From NCBI GenBank assembly GCA_004794785.1, contig SJOL01009945.1, forward strand, positions 131,344-195,343: a stretch of DNA of 64,000 nt. Reading direction: 5' to 3'. The number at the start of each line of letters is the position of its first letter. Positions within the stretch are counted from its first letter, which is position 1. The notes under the pieces are model-generated. The model was not told where the DNA came from and did not search any database. It saw nothing but the letters and a program-made list of their open reading frames with translations. Below, in pieces: positions 57,701-64,000 of this stretch. Source of the stretch: Opisthorchis felineus (Eukaryota > Platyhelminthes > Trematoda > Opisthorchiida > Opisthorchiidae). A program made the position numbers and the translations under genes.

Positions 57701-60523
57701 TGTGCAGCTAAGTGCAGGTCCCCGGTGTAAATCAGGGGGGAAGTGACCGGATGAGACATCTCCAGGTCCACCACCCATAATTGTATGCTAATGTGAGAAC
57801 AACTGAAAATTTGAAACCCACAGTGTATGCTCATGTTGACTAGGTGGTCCAAAGCACTAATAAACCACTAATGCGCACACATGTGGCCAGCTGTTGCTAG
57901 CTAACAGTCAGCTTGGTCTCTCAGAGAGTGGACACAGAAGGTCGCATGAAGAACTGTCGGCTTGAAACTCCTGAACGGTCAAATGATTAGGTCTGGTCAA
58001 TGCAGATCGAGATACTAACAAACTAGCAGATGAACACACCAGTTGACGCTTTGAGCAGACTGACGGTGTGCAACATAAGCAATGCTTTATGCAGTGCTGT
58101 TGTTAGCCACAACACAGTTTTGTCTACACGATGGTGTTTACTCAAAGCTACTTCTGTCAACATAATATTCCTAATACTCACAGGTGTGAATCTAGCCTTT
58201 GTGCTCGTTCCAGAAACTAGTAATCCTAGGACTGAAATTAAGCCAGTCAGGTCAGAACGCATAAATGGATAGGGGAAAAAGAAACAAACCAGCAGCCCCG
58301 ACCAGAAGTTCTGAATTGCGAACTACATGTGGTTCCCACACGTATGGCTGGTGCTACTTCCAGCGGCAGGGACGGCTATACATAACCATTCGTCCAAAGT
58401 ATACGTATGGTCTCGCATTTTAATAATAGCACATACATTATAAAACAAGCTCAACTACTTTTCGGTATCTCTGTGGAAAGTCGGTGATGATATAACTTCA
58501 CGATTTCTCTAAAGTGTCTGCTGGAGCTAGTCCTCTGCAAAAGTGGAGGATACGCACTTCACCCGCATATTCATATTTAAGGTATAAACGGTGATTACAT
58601 TGCGTAGATGCTTCACGATCTCAGAGCTACGCACATATATGTGACTTGTAGTCAGTAGTCAATGCGGCACAGAGATTAACTTACGTCTTTTAGATATGGG
58701 TAGCTACTCCTCAGTGCAGATTTTGACCATCGAAGTGTTTGATCTCCTTTACTAGCGAACAACGCCCCATTACCTCCCGTTACCTCTCATTACTTTTCGT
58801 ATTCTTACATCTTTCAGTCGCGTCTTACCATTAAAAGGACACGTATGTGGTGATTTTCACAACGCTATCGAAGTGTACCAAGAGTTCATTGGTTCTCGTG
58901 AAGAAAATGAGCATATAAGCCACCTTCCATAGGTATGGGCTGTGAGTGACTAGGTAGGACTAGGTTAGGTTCTGGTGTGAGGGGCTGTATTATTGTGCAC
59001 AACTATCCGCTCCTCAAGCCCACTCATTCTAGTGATTGATTCGTTATTTCACTACCTGATTGTACTTATTAGACACCAAACATTGAATGTTGTTGACTAT
59101 TCGACTCCACAAGCTGGGACTAGGCAATATGCTTGCATGTCCAATTGGAAAGTAATCCATTCTGTACGAGCCAAGCTTGTAATGCGATTACATTTTATTA
59201 TGTTTATCAATAAGGAATTTCTTTCAACCACCATAAAATATCTGGCTCCGTCATTGAAGCTGGATGGATTAGCTGGATTTTAACTAGTCTGAGCTCAATA
59301 AACATAATATATTCCTCGGAAATCGTAGGCGTTCCGCTGTGTTTCCTCTGGATGGTCCTAGCAGCGGAGTCACCATCACTTACTTTGCAAACTGGTGGTT
59401 AGTCTGTTTGCCGTTTCATCACCAGTCGAGGTGACATCGTCAGTGTGGGGCTGGGTGGGCAAATTCCTTCTGTTCTGCCGGTGCCTATCTAGCTTCTACA
59501 AGTTATCTAATAAATCTCGAGTGATTGCTGGGTCAGCTCGAAAAATGAGTTGTGTTGTGACCACAATTACTTTTGTTTGGTTGGTTCGTTGGATGCCTTA
59601 AATTAAACGATTCTGTTCTCAGTTGTGATTCCTCCGTTTCCATCTTGGTTTGTAGCCTGGTCCTTCCGTTAGTAAATTAGCCGTACTCAACTGTTAATGA
59701 GTTTGTATGCATATATATATATATATGTATATATACATCCTCAAGCTCCAGTATTCTATCCACCCTAGTAATATCATGGAGGTGCTAAGTAACTGAATGT
59801 GGCTGACCAAATCAGGTTATTATAGTAATATTTCAGTGCCGTCCTGCATTCTGAAAGATGCTTTCGAGTATTCCACAAGTAGAGTATCAATAGTCCTAAA
59901 AGAACAACTTAGTGCTCTGAGAAAAACACATATCCGAGTGAAATCACTTGTCAATTTTTGGTTGTTAGTTTAGCAGTGTTTTGTCAGTTTGGTGACAGGT
60001 CTAAGAGACTGTGAAGCTATCACCCAGTTGGTTATTTGCCACTCACACGATAGGAGCTCTAGAAGCACTGAACTATTTGTAAACATAGCTGGCATGTACT
60101 AACGTCAGTTGCGGCCTCATACTCTCATCCAACAGTTTTTCAGATTTTCACATTACCAACAAATAGTAGTCTTTCACCAATAAATGATATTAAGATTTGA
60201 CTCTTTTCCAATTAAGTTTAACAGTTTCCCATTTTGTTTAATTCCAGCCTGCGATCAAGGAGTTGGAAAAGGTATTGGAATACTCAAAAGGTGTGAATAC
60301 GTTGTTGGATCAGTTGGAGGGATTTGTCAAAGACATCCCTGAACCTGAGAGTGTGGAAAACATCAAAACCACCATAAATAGGATGCGTCAGGCTCTCCAA
60401 GAAGCAGCCGGTTTGAACAATAAAATAATGGAGCTGATCAATGCTTTTAAAGCTCTGCAAGGAACCACACAGTTGTTGCAGTCAATTCAGAAGTTTAGCA
60501 AGACACTTGAAGATGTTGTCACA
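36377..60523 (+). CDS. Prominin-like pentaspan membrane protein, 8 exons, 3' end not in view
   Basis: Eight exons join into one frame of 720 residues: 36377-36742, 43714-43995, 44584-44862, 49143-49310, 50094-50340, 51606-52029, 57105-57222, 60248-60523. Every junction has GT/AG ends and matching phase (0,0,0,0,1,2,0). Segments: extracellular N-terminus (1-86), TM1 (about 87-117), a short Cys-rich cytosolic loop (CIFCCSKKK), TM2 (132-158), extracellular loop 1 (about 159-419, coiled-coil rich), TM3 (420-442), a Cys-rich loop (RCCLCCG), TM4 (459-486), then extracellular loop 2. This is the prominin (CD133) layout: cholesterol-binding proteins of membrane protrusions and cilia. N-glycosylation sites NGT, NGT, NLT, NLT, NAT, NTT lie in the predicted outer parts. 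The fifth TM and tail are missing, so more exons are expected beyond 60523. No clear signal peptide follows the ATG. Confidence 0.85.
37624..37861 (-). CDS. Antisense gene, terminal exon
   Basis: One leading base, 78 codons and a TAA stop. The acceptor is CGTTTCTAG. The leading A completes a split Arg codon (CG+A) from the exon at 38150-38364. Composition is clearly protein-like (EAVEKELNRIMHSSGYSK, then a basic tail). Family not recognised. No AATAAA was seen within about 100 bases after the stop. Confidence 0.5.
38150..38364 (-). CDS. Antisense gene, penultimate exon
   Basis: 71 codons plus two bases. Acceptor CCCCGGAGATAG (phase 0), donor CG|GTATGT (phase 2, strong). Contains ELSECLREVNEKYAQRQ and then a beta-like stretch (FQVKLTWRLSG, PNVRLRLVEDG). 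Matches its neighbours in phase on both sides. Confidence 0.52.
38500..38590 (-). repeat. tRNA-like SINE, family B fragment
   Basis: Shares GAGCTC, TATCATTGGCCGT and GGGGTT with the copy at 11520-11650, in the same order. Confidence 0.45.
38712..38825 (+). repeat. tRNA-like SINE, family B
   Basis: GGGAGCATGCTCGCCTCGCA head, GTTGGAACCCCGG B-box-like, then GGTATGCACTGCTGATGAGC and AATAAGAGCAAACCTC. Lies inverted to the fragment at 38500-38590. Confidence 0.5.
39020..39126 (-). CDS. Antisense gene, internal exon
   Basis: Two bases plus 35 codons. Acceptor ACTATTTTGCAG (phase 1), donor CGA|GTACAT (phase 0). Encodes FNPVRTSIADQLKNVGNSE. It exactly bridges the phases of the exons at 39600-39702 and 38150-38364. 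Confidence 0.5.
39600..39702 (-). CDS. Antisense gene, internal exon
   Basis: 34 codons plus one base. Acceptor ACACTATTCAG (phase 0), donor T|GTAAGA (phase 1, strong). Encodes DRIVRENIRLMRIVSSDCV. The start could be three bases later (CAGCAG). Confidence 0.48.
40535..40651 (-). CDS. Antisense gene, internal exon
   Basis: 39 codons, phase 0 at both ends; acceptor CTCTTAAAG, donor GAA|GTATAG. Encodes EEERPISASSGSIIETASGR and YRHAVYDIRVACELFE. The acceptor is weak; an alternative 10 bases upstream would change the phase. Confidence 0.43.
41170..41194. repeat. (CTAT)n microsatellite
   Basis: Six tandem copies of CTAT/TATC. Confidence 0.9.
41308..41501 (-). CDS. Antisense gene, internal exon
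   Basis: Two bases plus 64 codons. Acceptor TTAGTGCTGCAG (phase 1), donor CAT|GTGAGC (phase 0, strong). Encodes VSLLEKQVQDFQEGIEAIV and AMLVGNEANISLGNLNSIH, probably helical. A 42-base mini-intron at 41458-41499 (GTAAGG...AAG) is an alternative reading. Confidence 0.47.
41870..42225 (+). mobile_element. Penelope-like 3' terminal piece
   Basis: CCAACGAACCAACCAGACAC at about 41958, AAGCTATATAAGCACAGGC, then the hammerhead-like block: CTGACGA (42114-42120), stem GUCACC/GGUGAU, a changed GAAAAGTTTGC, and CGGCGAACAGACC. It ends with GCACCCGAGCTACCTATATT, also seen at 61.5 kb. Confidence 0.6.
42597..42759 (-). CDS. Antisense gene, internal exon
   Basis: 54 codons plus one base. Acceptor ATTCAGCTCAG (phase 0), donor G|GTAAAA (phase 1). 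Encodes ALEGVSKQLNAVAHLAVNYH. The open frame continues about 45 bases upstream, so the start may be earlier. Confidence 0.43.
43714..43995 (+). CDS. Prominin-like exon 2
   Basis: 94 codons, phase 0 at both ends; acceptor CAAATTTTAG, donor ACA|GTAAGT. Encodes the end of the first cytosolic loop, TM2 (GVLLIFLVLCLPLVYVSI) and the start of extracellular loop 1. The intron before it is about 7 kb. Confidence 0.88.
43996..44583 (+). other. Prominin-like intron 2
   Basis: 588 bases; no other feature seen. Confidence 0.6.
44584..44862 (+). CDS. Prominin-like exon 3
   Basis: 93 codons, phase 0 at both ends; acceptor TTTTTACACTAG, donor TTG|GTAAGT. Helical, coiled-coil-like (SKLVKDIKKELLV, NDVNRLQEVIDHV). 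Ends with a Cys pair (QLCNRLQASPLSAQC) placed as in the first outer loop of vertebrate prominins. Confidence 0.88.
45876..46049 (-). CDS. Antisense gene, candidate exon
   Basis: 58 codons, phase 0 at both ends. Strong acceptor TTTCGTTTTATGCAG, donor ATT|GTAGAA. Encodes AVGSFSISGGFLINQSSSAL and RRLGPKFPEKVWLEE. The phase fits the exon at 42597-42759. Confidence 0.42.
46280..46385 (+). repeat. Decayed hammerhead-repeat fragment
   Basis: CTTACCTGACAAGCCCAAGA followed by AGGACAAAGCTGATAATGGG. Core boxes changed. Confidence 0.45.
46488..46584 (-). CDS. Antisense gene, candidate exon
   Basis: One base plus 32 codons. Acceptor GAACTGCAAG (phase 2), weak donor CAA|GTTTAC. Encodes SSMARRTTGNSDRLDANASQ. 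It fits the exon at 46652-46846 in phase; the donor is the weak point. Confidence 0.33.
46652..46846 (-). CDS. Antisense gene, candidate exon
   Basis: One base, 64 codons and two bases. Donor AT|GTAAAT (phase 2); the acceptor GGCAACCAG lacks a good pyrimidine tract. Strongly protein-like: NTVVYVILVFDKQTDPL, then FLVGAPGEAGCFVQTLRICE. Confidence 0.42.
47270..47413 (-). CDS. Antisense gene, candidate exon
   Basis: One base, 47 codons and two bases. Good acceptor CTACCTCCTTTAG (phase 2), weak donor AA|GTTAAA (phase 2, fitting the next exon). Encodes FSFDWVFFVNIVTLPKLPF. The + strand also has an open frame here, so strand choice rests on the splice sites. Confidence 0.3.
48150..48330 (-). CDS. 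Antisense gene, candidate exon
   Basis: Open segment encoding LYETLPNILASHRRKDEII and FSPLLKARLVDHLLVYSGY, helical and protein-like. Possible donor GCT|GTAGCA (phase 0); acceptor unclear (AAG or GAG near 48325). Boundaries approximate; phases do not connect to the candidates on either side, so exons may be missing. Confidence 0.3.
49143..49310 (+). CDS. Prominin-like exon 4
   Basis: 56 codons, phase 0 at both ends; acceptor CCTTTATTTTAG, donor CAA|GTAACT. Coiled-coil part of extracellular loop 1, with one N-glycosylation site (SNLT). Confidence 0.85.
49311..50093 (+). other. Prominin-like intron 4
   Basis: 783 bases containing the antisense candidate exon at 49684-49777. Confidence 0.6.
49684..49777 (-). 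CDS. Antisense gene, candidate exon
   Basis: 31 codons plus one base. Acceptor GTTATAACACAG (phase 0), strong donor C|GTAAGC (phase 1). Encodes LTEVCFRFVHFLKGSNDSE and YQVDADW. It is phase-compatible with the ATG exon at 52521-52643. Confidence 0.38.
50094..50340 (+). CDS. Prominin-like exon 5
   Basis: 82 codons plus one base; acceptor CCTTATCTCCAACAG, donor GAGAG|GTCAGT. Ends loop 1 and encodes TM3 (GGFIVLVLFTIVLVIILVFG). The open frame extends upstream of the acceptor, so a slightly earlier boundary is possible. Confidence 0.83.
50341..51605 (+). other. Prominin-like intron 5
   Basis: Open frames overlap on both strands at 50907-51168, but neither has convincing splice sites. No repeat seen. 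Confidence 0.55.
51606..52029 (+). CDS. Prominin-like exon 6
   Basis: Completes the split Asp codon, then RCCLCCG, TM4 (GLILPVVFCFLIPLLVLI) and the start of extracellular loop 2 with Cys residues (NEGCRYVGN, LIQCKSS). Donor AGA|GTAGGC is chosen because it leaves phase 2, as exon 7 requires. Without splicing a stop follows at once. Confidence 0.83.
52224..52368 (+). mobile_element. Solo Penelope-like terminal insertion with target-site duplication
   Basis: About 145 bp flanked by a perfect 13-bp direct repeat, CATACTTAGTTAT (52211-52223 and 52369-52381). Inside are a short inverted segment (GGCTCGGGTGCATTA), then GGTAATTGATCAGG, CTGAAGA (52281), the stem GUCUCC/GGUGAC, GAAACG, CGGCGAAC, and CCTGATCAATTACC. 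The GGTAATTGATCAGG and CCTGATCAATTACC ends pair perfectly over 14 bp, giving a long stem I for the hammerhead-like core. Confidence 0.75.
52521..52643 (-). CDS. Antisense gene, candidate first coding exon
   Basis: 41 codons from an ATG in good context (AAAATGGCT) to donor CGT|GTGAAA (phase 0). Encodes MADEDCDIYPKPARVSDK and CGQFVLKAVIINLFLKAQ. The acidic start and helical continuation look like a genuine N-terminus. Whether it belongs with the exons at 49.8-37.6 kb is inferred from strand and phase only. Confidence 0.4.
53834..54022 (+). CDS. Possible alternative tail exon of the prominin-like gene
   Basis: An open + frame ends in NNSYMPPAYLMPPAPKVVNP, then GVVTGG, Gln and a stop. The Pro-rich end resembles a cytosolic tail. 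It lies between exons 6 and 7, which already match in phase, so it could only be an alternative 3' exon or chance. The - strand is also open here. No AATAAA close by. Confidence 0.2.
54890..55200 (+). pseudogene. Non-LTR retrotransposon (LINE) C-terminal remnant
   Basis: Broken frames contain TALRAVFLYGGET and, further on, EHIQHCKVSWLGNVLPMPG. These match two conserved positions near the C-terminus of RTE/CR1-type LINE polyproteins (a LLYGSETW-like and an RWLGHVLRM-like motif). Several stops separate them. Too short to name a family. Confidence 0.5.
56745..56993 (+). CDS. Unplaced candidate exon
   Basis: 83 open codons ending at a strong donor AAG|GTGAGG, rich in aromatic and hydrophobic residues (LLLLSTLDVLFSLGTQLY, WADWRLYIYPALSLFF). 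It ends in phase 0, whereas prominin-like exon 7 needs phase 2, so it does not belong to that transcript. The acceptor (TTTTCGAAG) is weak. Confidence 0.25.
57105..57222 (+). CDS. Prominin-like exon 7
   Basis: One base plus 39 codons; acceptor ATGATTTTTTCACAG, donor GAG|GTGAGT. Encodes FDFASVLPDNLNEINKLIED, typical of the second outer loop. Joined to exon 6 it reads on through a Glu-Glu-Ala junction. Confidence 0.75.
57285..57425 (-). repeat. Hammerhead-repeat tail fragment
   Basis: TTTGCAAACTAAACTAGTCT, GGGTGACCCAAGTGAATCC, CTCTTCAACAGAATATGC and GTTTCAGTTGGTACGATATT follow the order of the tail block on the - strand. No ribozyme core. Confidence 0.55.
59385..59600 (-). mobile_element. Penelope-like terminal piece
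   Basis: On the - strand: CCAACGAACCAACCAAACAA, CACTGACGA (core 59443-59437), stem GUCACC/GGUGAU, GAAACGG, then directly CAAACAGACTAACCACC. The middle of the long stem III seen in other copies is deleted. Confidence 0.6.
59707..59738. repeat. AT microsatellite
   Basis: (AT)n interrupted once by G. Confidence 0.9.
60248..60523 (+). CDS. Prominin-like exon 8 (last one seen)
   Basis: 92 codons, phase 0 at both ends; acceptor CCCATTTTGTTTAATTCCAG, donor ACA|GTGAGT. Helical segment of the second outer loop (LEYSKGVNTLLDQLEGFV, LLQSIQKFSKTLEDV). The fifth TM must lie in a later exon. Confidence 0.83.
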
Positions 60524-60529
60524 GTGAGT

Positions 60530-61370
60530 TTTCATGTCAATTTGTATCAACCTGCAAAAAAGCATTTGTTCTTTCCGGTCGTTAACCGTGAATAACCTTT
60601 GGTTCCTCGAAAAATGTTAAATGTATAATTTCGTGACCTGAACTGTAAGTTGATACCGAAGGAATGAGATTTGTCGGTCCACATAGGTTATACTACTGGA
60701 CGCTTGCTCAAAGTTAGGGGCCACAGACGGTTTAGGAAAGGGCCGAATATGATTCTATACGCAAGCCTTTAGCCACAAAGTAACCCCAAAGAAATTAGGT
60801 CGGCAGGCGAACAAGCACAGGTTTGTCGCCAACCATCAGCCGGCATGATGCGTGATGTATGATGATGAGGGGTGAGTCGTTAAGCTTAAACTTAGAAAAA
60901 TTGATGGATGACTACCGTATCTTAACTATAACCAGGTAGAAGGCTCCATTACCCACTGTTATGCTGTCACGTTTGAACCTACGACAAGCCTGTAATGGTT
61001 CGCCCGCCAATCTTACTTCGTGCAATTTTTCATCGTTTTGTGTACAGCATTACATTCGGCCTCTTCTCAAGCCGTATGTGGCCTCCCGCTTCGCTCAGGT
61101 GTCCAGTGGTTTTACCACTGTTATCCGATAAATCTTATTCAGATGGCGGTTATTCACATGCTGAAGTCTGCGAAAGGCGTCGCACTTTAAGTACATTGAC
61201 CTGTACAATTTACTGAGTTTTTCATGTCCCGGTGCAATCAGACAGTTTTCTACAACAACTACATCCTCCAGTTACCACCCGATGAGTGATACTAGGTAAT
61301 CAGTGTTTCTCTGGACCGTACAATTTGGTACATTCTGTCTGAAACACAATTATTGCGGTGGTACGCTCTT
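60530..61370. other. No firm feature; one possible mini-exon
   Basis: Expected to be an intron of the prominin-like gene. A 17-codon segment at 61048-61098 (+), between TTTTGTGTACAG and CAG|GTGTCC and in phase 0, encodes HYIRPLLKPYVASRFAQ and would fit after exon 8, but it is too short to judge. Confidence 0.35.
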
Positions 61371-61540
61371 AAAACAGTTTCGCGCCCATCCACTCAGCTG
61401 CGCACTGACGATGTCTCCTCGACTGGGGACGAAACCTTTGCAAGCCAATTGCCAAGCTCGTCGAACAAATCAACGACCATCTGATCAACCACCAGTAAAC
61501 ACACCCGAGCTACCTATATTTCGACACATTGATAAGTTGC
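61370..61540 (+). mobile_element. Penelope-like terminal piece
   Basis: CTGACGA (61405-61411), stem GUCUCC-UCGACU-GGGGAC fully paired including one G-U, GAAACC, then TTTGCAAGCCAATTGCCAAG and TCGTCGAAC. It ends with CACCCGAGCTACCTATATTT as at 42.2 kb. Best-paired stem II of this family. Confidence 0.65.
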
Positions 61541-61544
61541 CCCT

Positions 61545-62170
61545 TGGCTGATTGTTTAAATTCTTTATTCTGTAACAATATGTGTGACGTCAAACATGAC
61601 AGGGACGTATCTATTTTGGAGTTGAGTGTACTTTCAACTTCAGACGAAAACTCGGCTTTCCCTAATTGCAAATTAAACTGAAAAACCCACGATCTAATTA
61701 TCTGCCAGACACCTTGTAAAATCGAGTAGTTCTTCGGTAGTGACCGGCTATTCTGTACAAAGCATTCTGCTTATGTTCTACTAACTTCAAAATATGCACG
61801 TTTTGAACTGCGTTAGTAACTACATTAGTAACTAGTGCGTTCTCATCACTCAATCTCTGAGACCCTTTAAATGTTCGCTTGTGATGTTTGTCCTGAAAAT
61901 TACCAGTTCTGGTTCGTTAGGCTGTCAACGACAATTTTCTCAATCAGCTCGTAGGACAAGCAGTATGAGTGTCAACCACTAAAGTATCTGCTTTTCATTC
62001 GAAAACACATGACAGATCAGTGGCTGAAAAGTATGTTGAGATTTTTATTCGGACAAGGATCTGTTTTCATGCGCATACGAGCCTACCAAATAATAGTGAA
62101 TATATATCAGTGGCTCACCATATCGCCTATATGGATGCCAATCGTGTGGTCATTCTTAAGTGATCTCGTG
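61545..62170. other. No recognisable gene
   Basis: Long + frames starting at 61969 and 62009 run antisense into the three-exon gene on the - strand; I read them as shadows. Confidence 0.45.
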
Positions 62171-62181
62171 GTATTTTTATT

Positions 62182-62342
62182 TCATTTTATTCTCAAAGCT
62201 TCCCGAAAACTGTGCACATTAGTGATACTTCCTACTCCCGTCCCGGAAATAGCCAACGAACTGGTGAACAAATCAGTAAATGAAACAGTTTGTTGCCACA
62301 AAATCGGGTGGTTCTCCAAAAAAACTCCGCGATGGCGGACAA
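62182..62342 (-). CDS. Cysteine-rich secreted-type gene, last exon
   Basis: Two bases, 52 codons and a TGA. Acceptor CTTTGTTATTGCAAG (phase 1); G+TT gives Val at the junction. Encodes VFLENHPILWQQTVSFTDLF and a Gly/Ser-rich end. An AATAAA hexamer directly follows the stop (62181-62176). No transmembrane helix is visible in this exon. Confidence 0.5.
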
Positions 62343-62402
62343 CTTGCAATAACAAAGATCACGTTGAATAGTGAAATCTTAGCGCAGTGGGTTTTTCATT
62401 AC

Positions 62403-62510
62403 CATGAAGGTTGACAAAAAGAAGGTCTTCAACCTGGGAATCACGACGCCCACGAGCGCCACATTTCCCTTCGCATTTTGGAAGCCTATCATTTGGATTT
62501 GACGTGCACA
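62403..62510 (-). CDS. Cysteine-rich secreted-type gene, middle exon (zona-pellucida-like end)
   Basis: Two bases, 35 codons and one base. Acceptor GACCTTTTTCACAAG (phase 1), donor G|GTAATG (phase 1). Encodes CTSNPNDRLPKCEGKCGARG followed by RRDSQVEDLLFVNLH. The C-x10-C-x3-C spacing followed by RGRR resembles the end of ZP domains, where conserved cysteines precede a furin-type cleavage site. Introns on both sides are under 120 bp. The ZP assignment is an inference from this short stretch; another cysteine-rich extracellular family is possible. Confidence 0.5.
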
Positions 62511-62613
62511 CTTGTGAAAAAGGTCATCGCTTTTGCTAGACGGATAAACCAGAATATTCATGTTCCCTAACTTTGCTTAACCTTGCTCATTTGCCTTACA
62601 GCATTATTCATAC

Positions 62614-62759
62614 AAAGTTGAAAGATGTTATTGTGACCGCAAGGAAGTCTGTAAACTTCAACTGTATGCTGCTCCTGCAGCAAAAGTCCATCGGCGTTTT
62701 GCTGCTTTCGGTTGGCTACTGAAGGACTGCTCGTAGACTCATCATTCCGGTTGGATGAG
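62614..62759 (-). CDS. Cysteine-rich secreted-type gene, upstream exon
   Basis: One base, 48 codons and one base. Acceptor TCTGATTATGTTTAG (phase 2), donor T|GTATGA (phase 1, fitting the middle exon). Encodes a Ser/Asn-rich segment, then LLLQEQHTVEVYRLPCGHNN. An alternative donor 14 bases on (GCT|GTAAGG) would break the phase. An in-frame ATG at 62767 could be a start, but the acceptor suggests more exons upstream. These were not found and may lie beyond the window. Confidence 0.42.
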
Positions 62760-62774
62760 CTAAACATAATCAGA

Positions 62775-63220
62775 TAGTAAGGTGTTGTGCCTGTCAGATT
62801 TCCGATCGTTAAAGGTTTTCATGGTATATTGAAAAACTTATTTGCTGGCTGGCAATCCGTATGTGCACTGAGAAAAGTTGGCTCAACATTGGTTCGAAGG
62901 GAATAAAAATGACGAGGAAAATCATGATGTTTGCTGTCAAAATTACTACATCAGCGCAAATCTTCCACTAAAATGATGGAGACAATCGGGTATTTGTAAG
63001 TTTTAAACCATAAGGAGTAGATTCTTGATCCCCATATAAGAGGCCTATTTCCCAGTGCTCCTTTTACATGTCTGCCACTGCCGGTTGGATTGAACTGTAA
63101 TAGGTTACATTACAGTTCTGTGAATCGTCTTCCAATTTATAGGCTTCCAATTTAGGCATTGAACAACGCCACAATTTGCAACCTCTTCCCTAGAGGTCAC
63201 AGTTCTGAAGCAAGTAGGTC
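62775..63220. other. No recognisable feature
   Basis: Spacer between the three-exon gene and the tandem hammerhead repeat. Confidence 0.5.
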
Positions 63221-63242
63221 CCCTTCATAAAGGAAACTACTC

Positions 63243-63340
63243 ACAAGGTTGCTGAAAACACTTCGACAGCCCACGACCGGTTTCGCACTTCTTGGGGCTC
63301 ATCAGGTAGGCGCAGTCCCCGAGTTTCCGTCAACCTCATG
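63243..63340 (-). ncRNA. Hammerhead ribozyme, dimer unit 1
   Basis: CTGATGAG, GCCC-CAAGAA-GUGC (one mismatch in stem II), GAAA, ACCGGTC, GTGGGCTGTCGAAG. All core boxes intact. Confidence 0.65.
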
Positions 63341-63536
63341 TTCTACTTGAACCCAAATTGGACTCAGTTCGACAAATACACTCATTTGCAAATCAATTTG
63401 GTTTTCACGGGAGACTCAAGTGAGCCTCTCGTTTATGATGTTCTTCAACTGAATGTGCTGCACACAGGCCGCCTCATGTTTCAGTTGGTACGATACTCGA
63501 GATATCGCAGTATATTTTCATGAAGGAAACTACTCA

Positions 63537-63635
63537 CAAGGTTGTTGAAAACACTTCGACAGCCCACGACCGTTTTCGCACTTCTTGGGGCTCATCAGGT
63601 AGGCGCAGTCCCCGAGTTTCCGTCAACCTTATGTT
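63537..63635 (-). ncRNA. Hammerhead ribozyme, dimer unit 2
   Basis: Same as unit 1, but the palindrome reads AACGGTC instead of ACCGGTC, weakening pairing in stem III. CTGATGAG and GAAA are intact. Confidence 0.6.
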
Positions 63636-63769
63636 CTACTTGAACCCAACTTGGATTCATTTCGACAAATACACTCATTTGCAAATCAATTTGCAGCACA
63701 TTGTACACAATGTGCAGCACATTCAGTTGAAGAATATCATAAACGAGAGAGAACAACGCCAAGGATTAA

Positions 63770-64000
63770 GCTAACCAAATTTAAATAAAGACGCTGTTTA
63801 ACCCCAAGAATTACCGTTCAGCTCAGTATGAAATGGTATCTCTTAAGCAGATCAGGACCAAAACGATTCATCTGATAATCGTCCCCCTCTGGAGGAGTCA
63901 CCTGGTTGGAGTGGCCTCTCCTTCGGAGGTCCTGATATGTAAACATAACTACACTAAAGCATCTAAGAGTGGTCGTTCAAAATAGACTTTTCTAAAGTTG
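63770..64000. other. No recognisable feature
   Basis: Nothing identified up to the window end. Confidence 0.5.

Larger units (their letters stand above)
57223..60247 (+). other. Prominin-like intron 7 (about 3 kb)
   Basis: Holds a hammerhead-repeat tail fragment, a Penelope-like terminal piece and an AT microsatellite. Frames at 57394-58272 on both strands show no motif. Confidence 0.55.
63225..63765 (-). repeat. Tandem dimer of the hammerhead repeat
   Basis: AAGGAAACTACTCACAAGGTTG occurs at 63229 and again at 63523, giving a unit of 294 bp. The first unit is complete (ribozyme region, stem-I strand, tail block). The second runs through the ribozyme region into a truncated tail ending near 63765. 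The two units are very similar, so the duplication is recent compared with other copies. It is the only head-to-tail pair of this clarity in the window. Confidence 0.8.

Overview
The window looks like eukaryotic DNA from a parasitic flatworm, most likely a digenean trematode. This is an inference from four things: multi-exon genes with GT/AG introns of very uneven length, many copies of a hammerhead-ribozyme repeat resembling the schistosome Sm-alpha class, Penelope-like retroelements (PLEs), and tRNA-derived SINEs. Nothing bacterial (operons, Shine-Dalgarno sites, CRISPR) is visible. Species cannot be named from the sequence. LAYOUT: 1-30 kb is mostly gene-poor and filled with short dispersed repeats; the only fair gene candidate there is a two-exon hydrophobic reading frame at 24.31-24.89 kb. 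30.5-36 kb is a Penelope cluster: a 3' fragment, a decayed copy on the + strand, and a copy on the - strand with an open 535-residue RT plus GIY-YIG endonuclease frame. 36.38-60.52 kb holds the best gene, a prominin-like membrane protein on the + strand. Eight exons join in one frame with matching intron phases and give four transmembrane segments; the end with the expected fifth segment was not found, so the gene probably continues to the right. The prominin introns are not empty. On the opposite strand, open segments with good splice sites form a chain from an ATG at 52643 to a stop at 37624; the last seven exons (42.76-37.62 kb) join with matching phases at all six junctions. This looks like an unidentified gene threaded antisense through the prominin introns. 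A third gene lies on the - strand at 62.76-62.18 kb: three phase-matched exons encode a cysteine-rich segment and an RGRR site, suggesting the end of a zona-pellucida-like secreted protein. REPEATS: (1) a hammerhead repeat, unit about 294 bp, at about 17 loci; one locus is a tandem dimer (63.23-63.76 kb) and four are head-to-head foldbacks. The copy at 15.25-15.34 kb has an intact core. (2) PLE terminal pieces with a hammerhead-like CUGANGA...GAAA core, one flanked by a 13-bp target-site duplication (52.2 kb). (3) Three tRNA-like SINE families. (4) One LINE remnant. All exon boundaries are read by eye and need transcript support.
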